Shown: positions 9,001-12,000 of the stretch, one piece after another
Layout: every line of letters starts with the position of its first letter
Numbering within the stretch: position 1 is the first letter of the stretch
From: Baffinella frigidus
Taxonomy: Eukaryota; Cryptophyceae; Cryptomonadales; Baffinellaceae
DNA: 14,091 bases
Direction: 5' to 3'
NCBI GenBank assembly: GCA_026770585.1
Contig: MU646313.1
Span: forward strand, 512,723 to 526,813
Program-made: the position numbers and the translations under genes
Notes under the pieces: generated by a model
Seen by the model: the letters and a program-made list of their open reading frames with translations, nothing else
Databases searched by the model: none
What the model was told of the DNA's origin: nothing

Positions 9001-12000
9001 GATGAGATCGACGCGAGGGGGGGAGACTCATCCAGCTGGCCCGAAACCCAAACCTCCAAACCCAAACCCTACACCCCAAAACCAAAATCCTAGTGGGGTG
9101 TGGGATTAGGGGTTCGAAGCAGCCCAGGCCTCACCCCCCTGAAACCCAAACCCGAACCCCAAAACCCGGAAAGAGCCTAAAACCCTGGGCGCACAAGCGT
9201 CCTTCTAAGATCTGTATGCCGAATCGGCCACTTTTGGAGGCCTCACCCCCGAACCCCTAACCCCTCTCGACTCAATCACTAGGCGGCGCCGCCCAGGCCC
9301 GAACCCCTGGCTCTGTCTCAAAGAGCCCGCGCTCTGTTCCAAAGTTGACGGGTTTGAACCGCAAACCGAGGACGTCGACTTGAGAATCGTGGGCCAAGCC
9401 CTCAGCCCTACCACGCCAGAGTGTTCGAGGGGGTCATTTTTTTTTAAGCGTCTCAGGAGACGCGTGTTGACTTTTGAAAATCACTGCCTTGCGGAGAAAT
9501 TGACTTTTGGCGACCCCTTCCAAGACTCTGGCGTGGTAACGCCGTGTGGACACCGCACAGGCGATTTCGGACTCGCTCGTGGCCAAGACCGACAAAGAGG
9601 TCTTGCACCCTAAACCCCAAACCCCAAACCCCAAACCCCAAACCCTAAACCCTGAACCCCAAACCCCAAACCCCAAACCCCAAACCCCAAACCCTAAACA
9701 CCAAACCCCACACCCCAATCTCAGGCGCGCGAGAACCTGGACGAGGAGGTGAAGGAGCTCTCGCGCATGCAGCGCGCCAAACTCTCGGTGTGTGTCCCCT
9801 GTTGACGGATTTGTACCGCGCGCCCGTCATGTCAACTTACGAATAGTCGGTCAACGCTTTTTGGTGCGGTGCTCTCGCGCATGCAATGCGCCAAGCTCCC
9901 GGTAAGTGCACTGCGAGCCAGGATGTTTTGCTCAAGTCAACCCCCCTTGACACTGGCCACTTTAGAATCTCGGAACCCCAGGGGGGTCCAGTTTACTACA
10001 CGTGCGACCGCCAAGGTCTCGGTTTGTCCACACGCTCAGCACTGTTTCGGTCTATTTGGTCTGACCAGTTTGGTGAGACCAGGCATTTTTTCACTGCAAA
10101 GTTGACGGATTTGTACCGCGCGCCCAGCCGTGTCAACTTACGAATAGTCGGTCAACGCTTTTTAGTTTGCTGCTCTCGCGCATGCAGCGCGCCAAGCTCT
10201 CGGTCGGTGTCCTAAGTTGACGGATTTGTACCAGAAACCCAATATGTTCACTTACGAATGGTCAGAGTTACCCCGGACATCCAGGGATAACGTGACCGAA
10301 AATTGCTGACGGAAACACGCCAAAAGTCAAGAACCATTCCAGTAATTGACTTTACTGGCCGTTTTCCCGAACCAGGTGTTCTCCAAGTCGTCTCCGCAGT
10401 TCCAGCTTGAGCACATGGGACACCTCCTCCCCCGCCCGCCCCCTAAGGTCCCATCAAACTCCCGAATCCATCCGTGTTTCCTCCGTATTTGTACCACGAG
10501 GGGTCCGAAATCGGCCCCCCCGCCGGGTGTGGTCCAACGATCGAATAGTCCCCTTTCGAGCACATGGGACACCTCCTGCCCCGCCCGCCCCCGAAGGTCA
10601 CATCAAACTCCCGAATCCATCCGTGCTTCCTCCGAATTTGTACCACGGGGGGTCCGAAATCGGCCCCCCCGCCGGGCGTGGTTCATCAATCGAATAGTCC
10701 CCTAAGCTCTCAATCGTCCCCTAAACGCTCACTCGTCCCCTAAGCGCTCAATATTCCCCTGAGCACTCAATAGTCCCCTAAGCGCTCAATAGTCCCCTAA
10801 GCACTCAATAGTCCCCTAAGCGCTCAATAGTCCCCTAAGCGCTGAACCCGACTGCAGGTGAAGGACCCGCGGATCACGACGTTCACGCCCGACGAATGGC
10901 AGCGCGAACTCCTCGACGTACGCACCCACACCCAATAACCTGTTTCTTCTGCTTTTTTGCTCTCGATACAGTTCCTGAATGACGAATGGCAGCGCGAACC
11001 CACACCCCACATTTGCGATCCCGGTACACACAAGGGACAGTCTGGAAACGAAGCATGTTCTGCTTGTGGTGCCAACAGACAATAACCTTTTTCTTCTTCT
11101 TGATGACTCTCGATACAGTTCCTGAATGAGCTGAATGAGGCCCATGAGCCTTGCGTTGAGTGATACAAAAGTCTTACCCCTGCCTCCTCCAGATTTGCCC
11201 TGAGCATTGGGCCCATTTACTACCAACCCTTACAGCGCGAACTCCTCGACGTAATAACCCCCTACCCCATAACTTCCCCCCCCCTGATTTTTTACTCCCG
11301 ATACAGGTCCTAAATGAGGCCCTTGAGCCTTGAGTTGAGTGATACAAAAGCCCTCCTCCAGAGTTACCCTGAGAGTTGGAACCATTTTCTACCACCCCTT
11401 ACTCTTGCGTTGTAGATAGTACCACGAAGCAAAACTCCTATATGAACATTTGGAGGATTTTTAATTGAAATTTGAAATTTGAATTGAAATTTGAATTCCA
11501 ATCAACATGTTTCTGGGTGTAGATGGTGGTCAACCGGGCGTGGTCGCCCACCTTCCCCAGATTTGCCCTGAGAGTTGGAGCCATTTACTACCACCCCGTA
11601 CTTGTACGTTGTAAAAAGTACCACGAAGCACATTTAAAACGCTTTTGCGCAGCTGATTTGAGTGCGTGCCGGGCCTGAGAACCCGCTGCTGGGTGCAGTT
11701 GGTGGGCAACTGCCGCCCCTAACTAAATTTCCCAAATCAAATTTAGTTAGGCGCCTAATTAACCTTCGCGAAACTCCTATATGATAATTAGGTGGTCGAC
11801 AACCGGGAATCCGCACTCGTCTCGGCGTTCACCTCCTCCTAATCCGCCCTTTGCATTGGAACCATTTCGTACGGGCGCGCACGTTTACGTAGTAAAATAG
11901 TACTGTTTACAACGTAATAGCACGCGCAAACAGCAGATTTGAGTAGGTGTTGGGCCTGAGTCCGTAACCTGTGTAGGTGGTGGAAAACCGCCGGCCCTAA

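Noticed and set aside
10346-10705. 119-residue + strand frame over exon 13 and its copy
   Set aside because: It is in a different frame from the FQLEHMG reading and is open only because of the GC-rich 149-bp duplication.
10697-10843. CRISPR-like array
   Set aside because: The units are contiguous 19-mers without unique spacers, in an intron of a eukaryotic gene.
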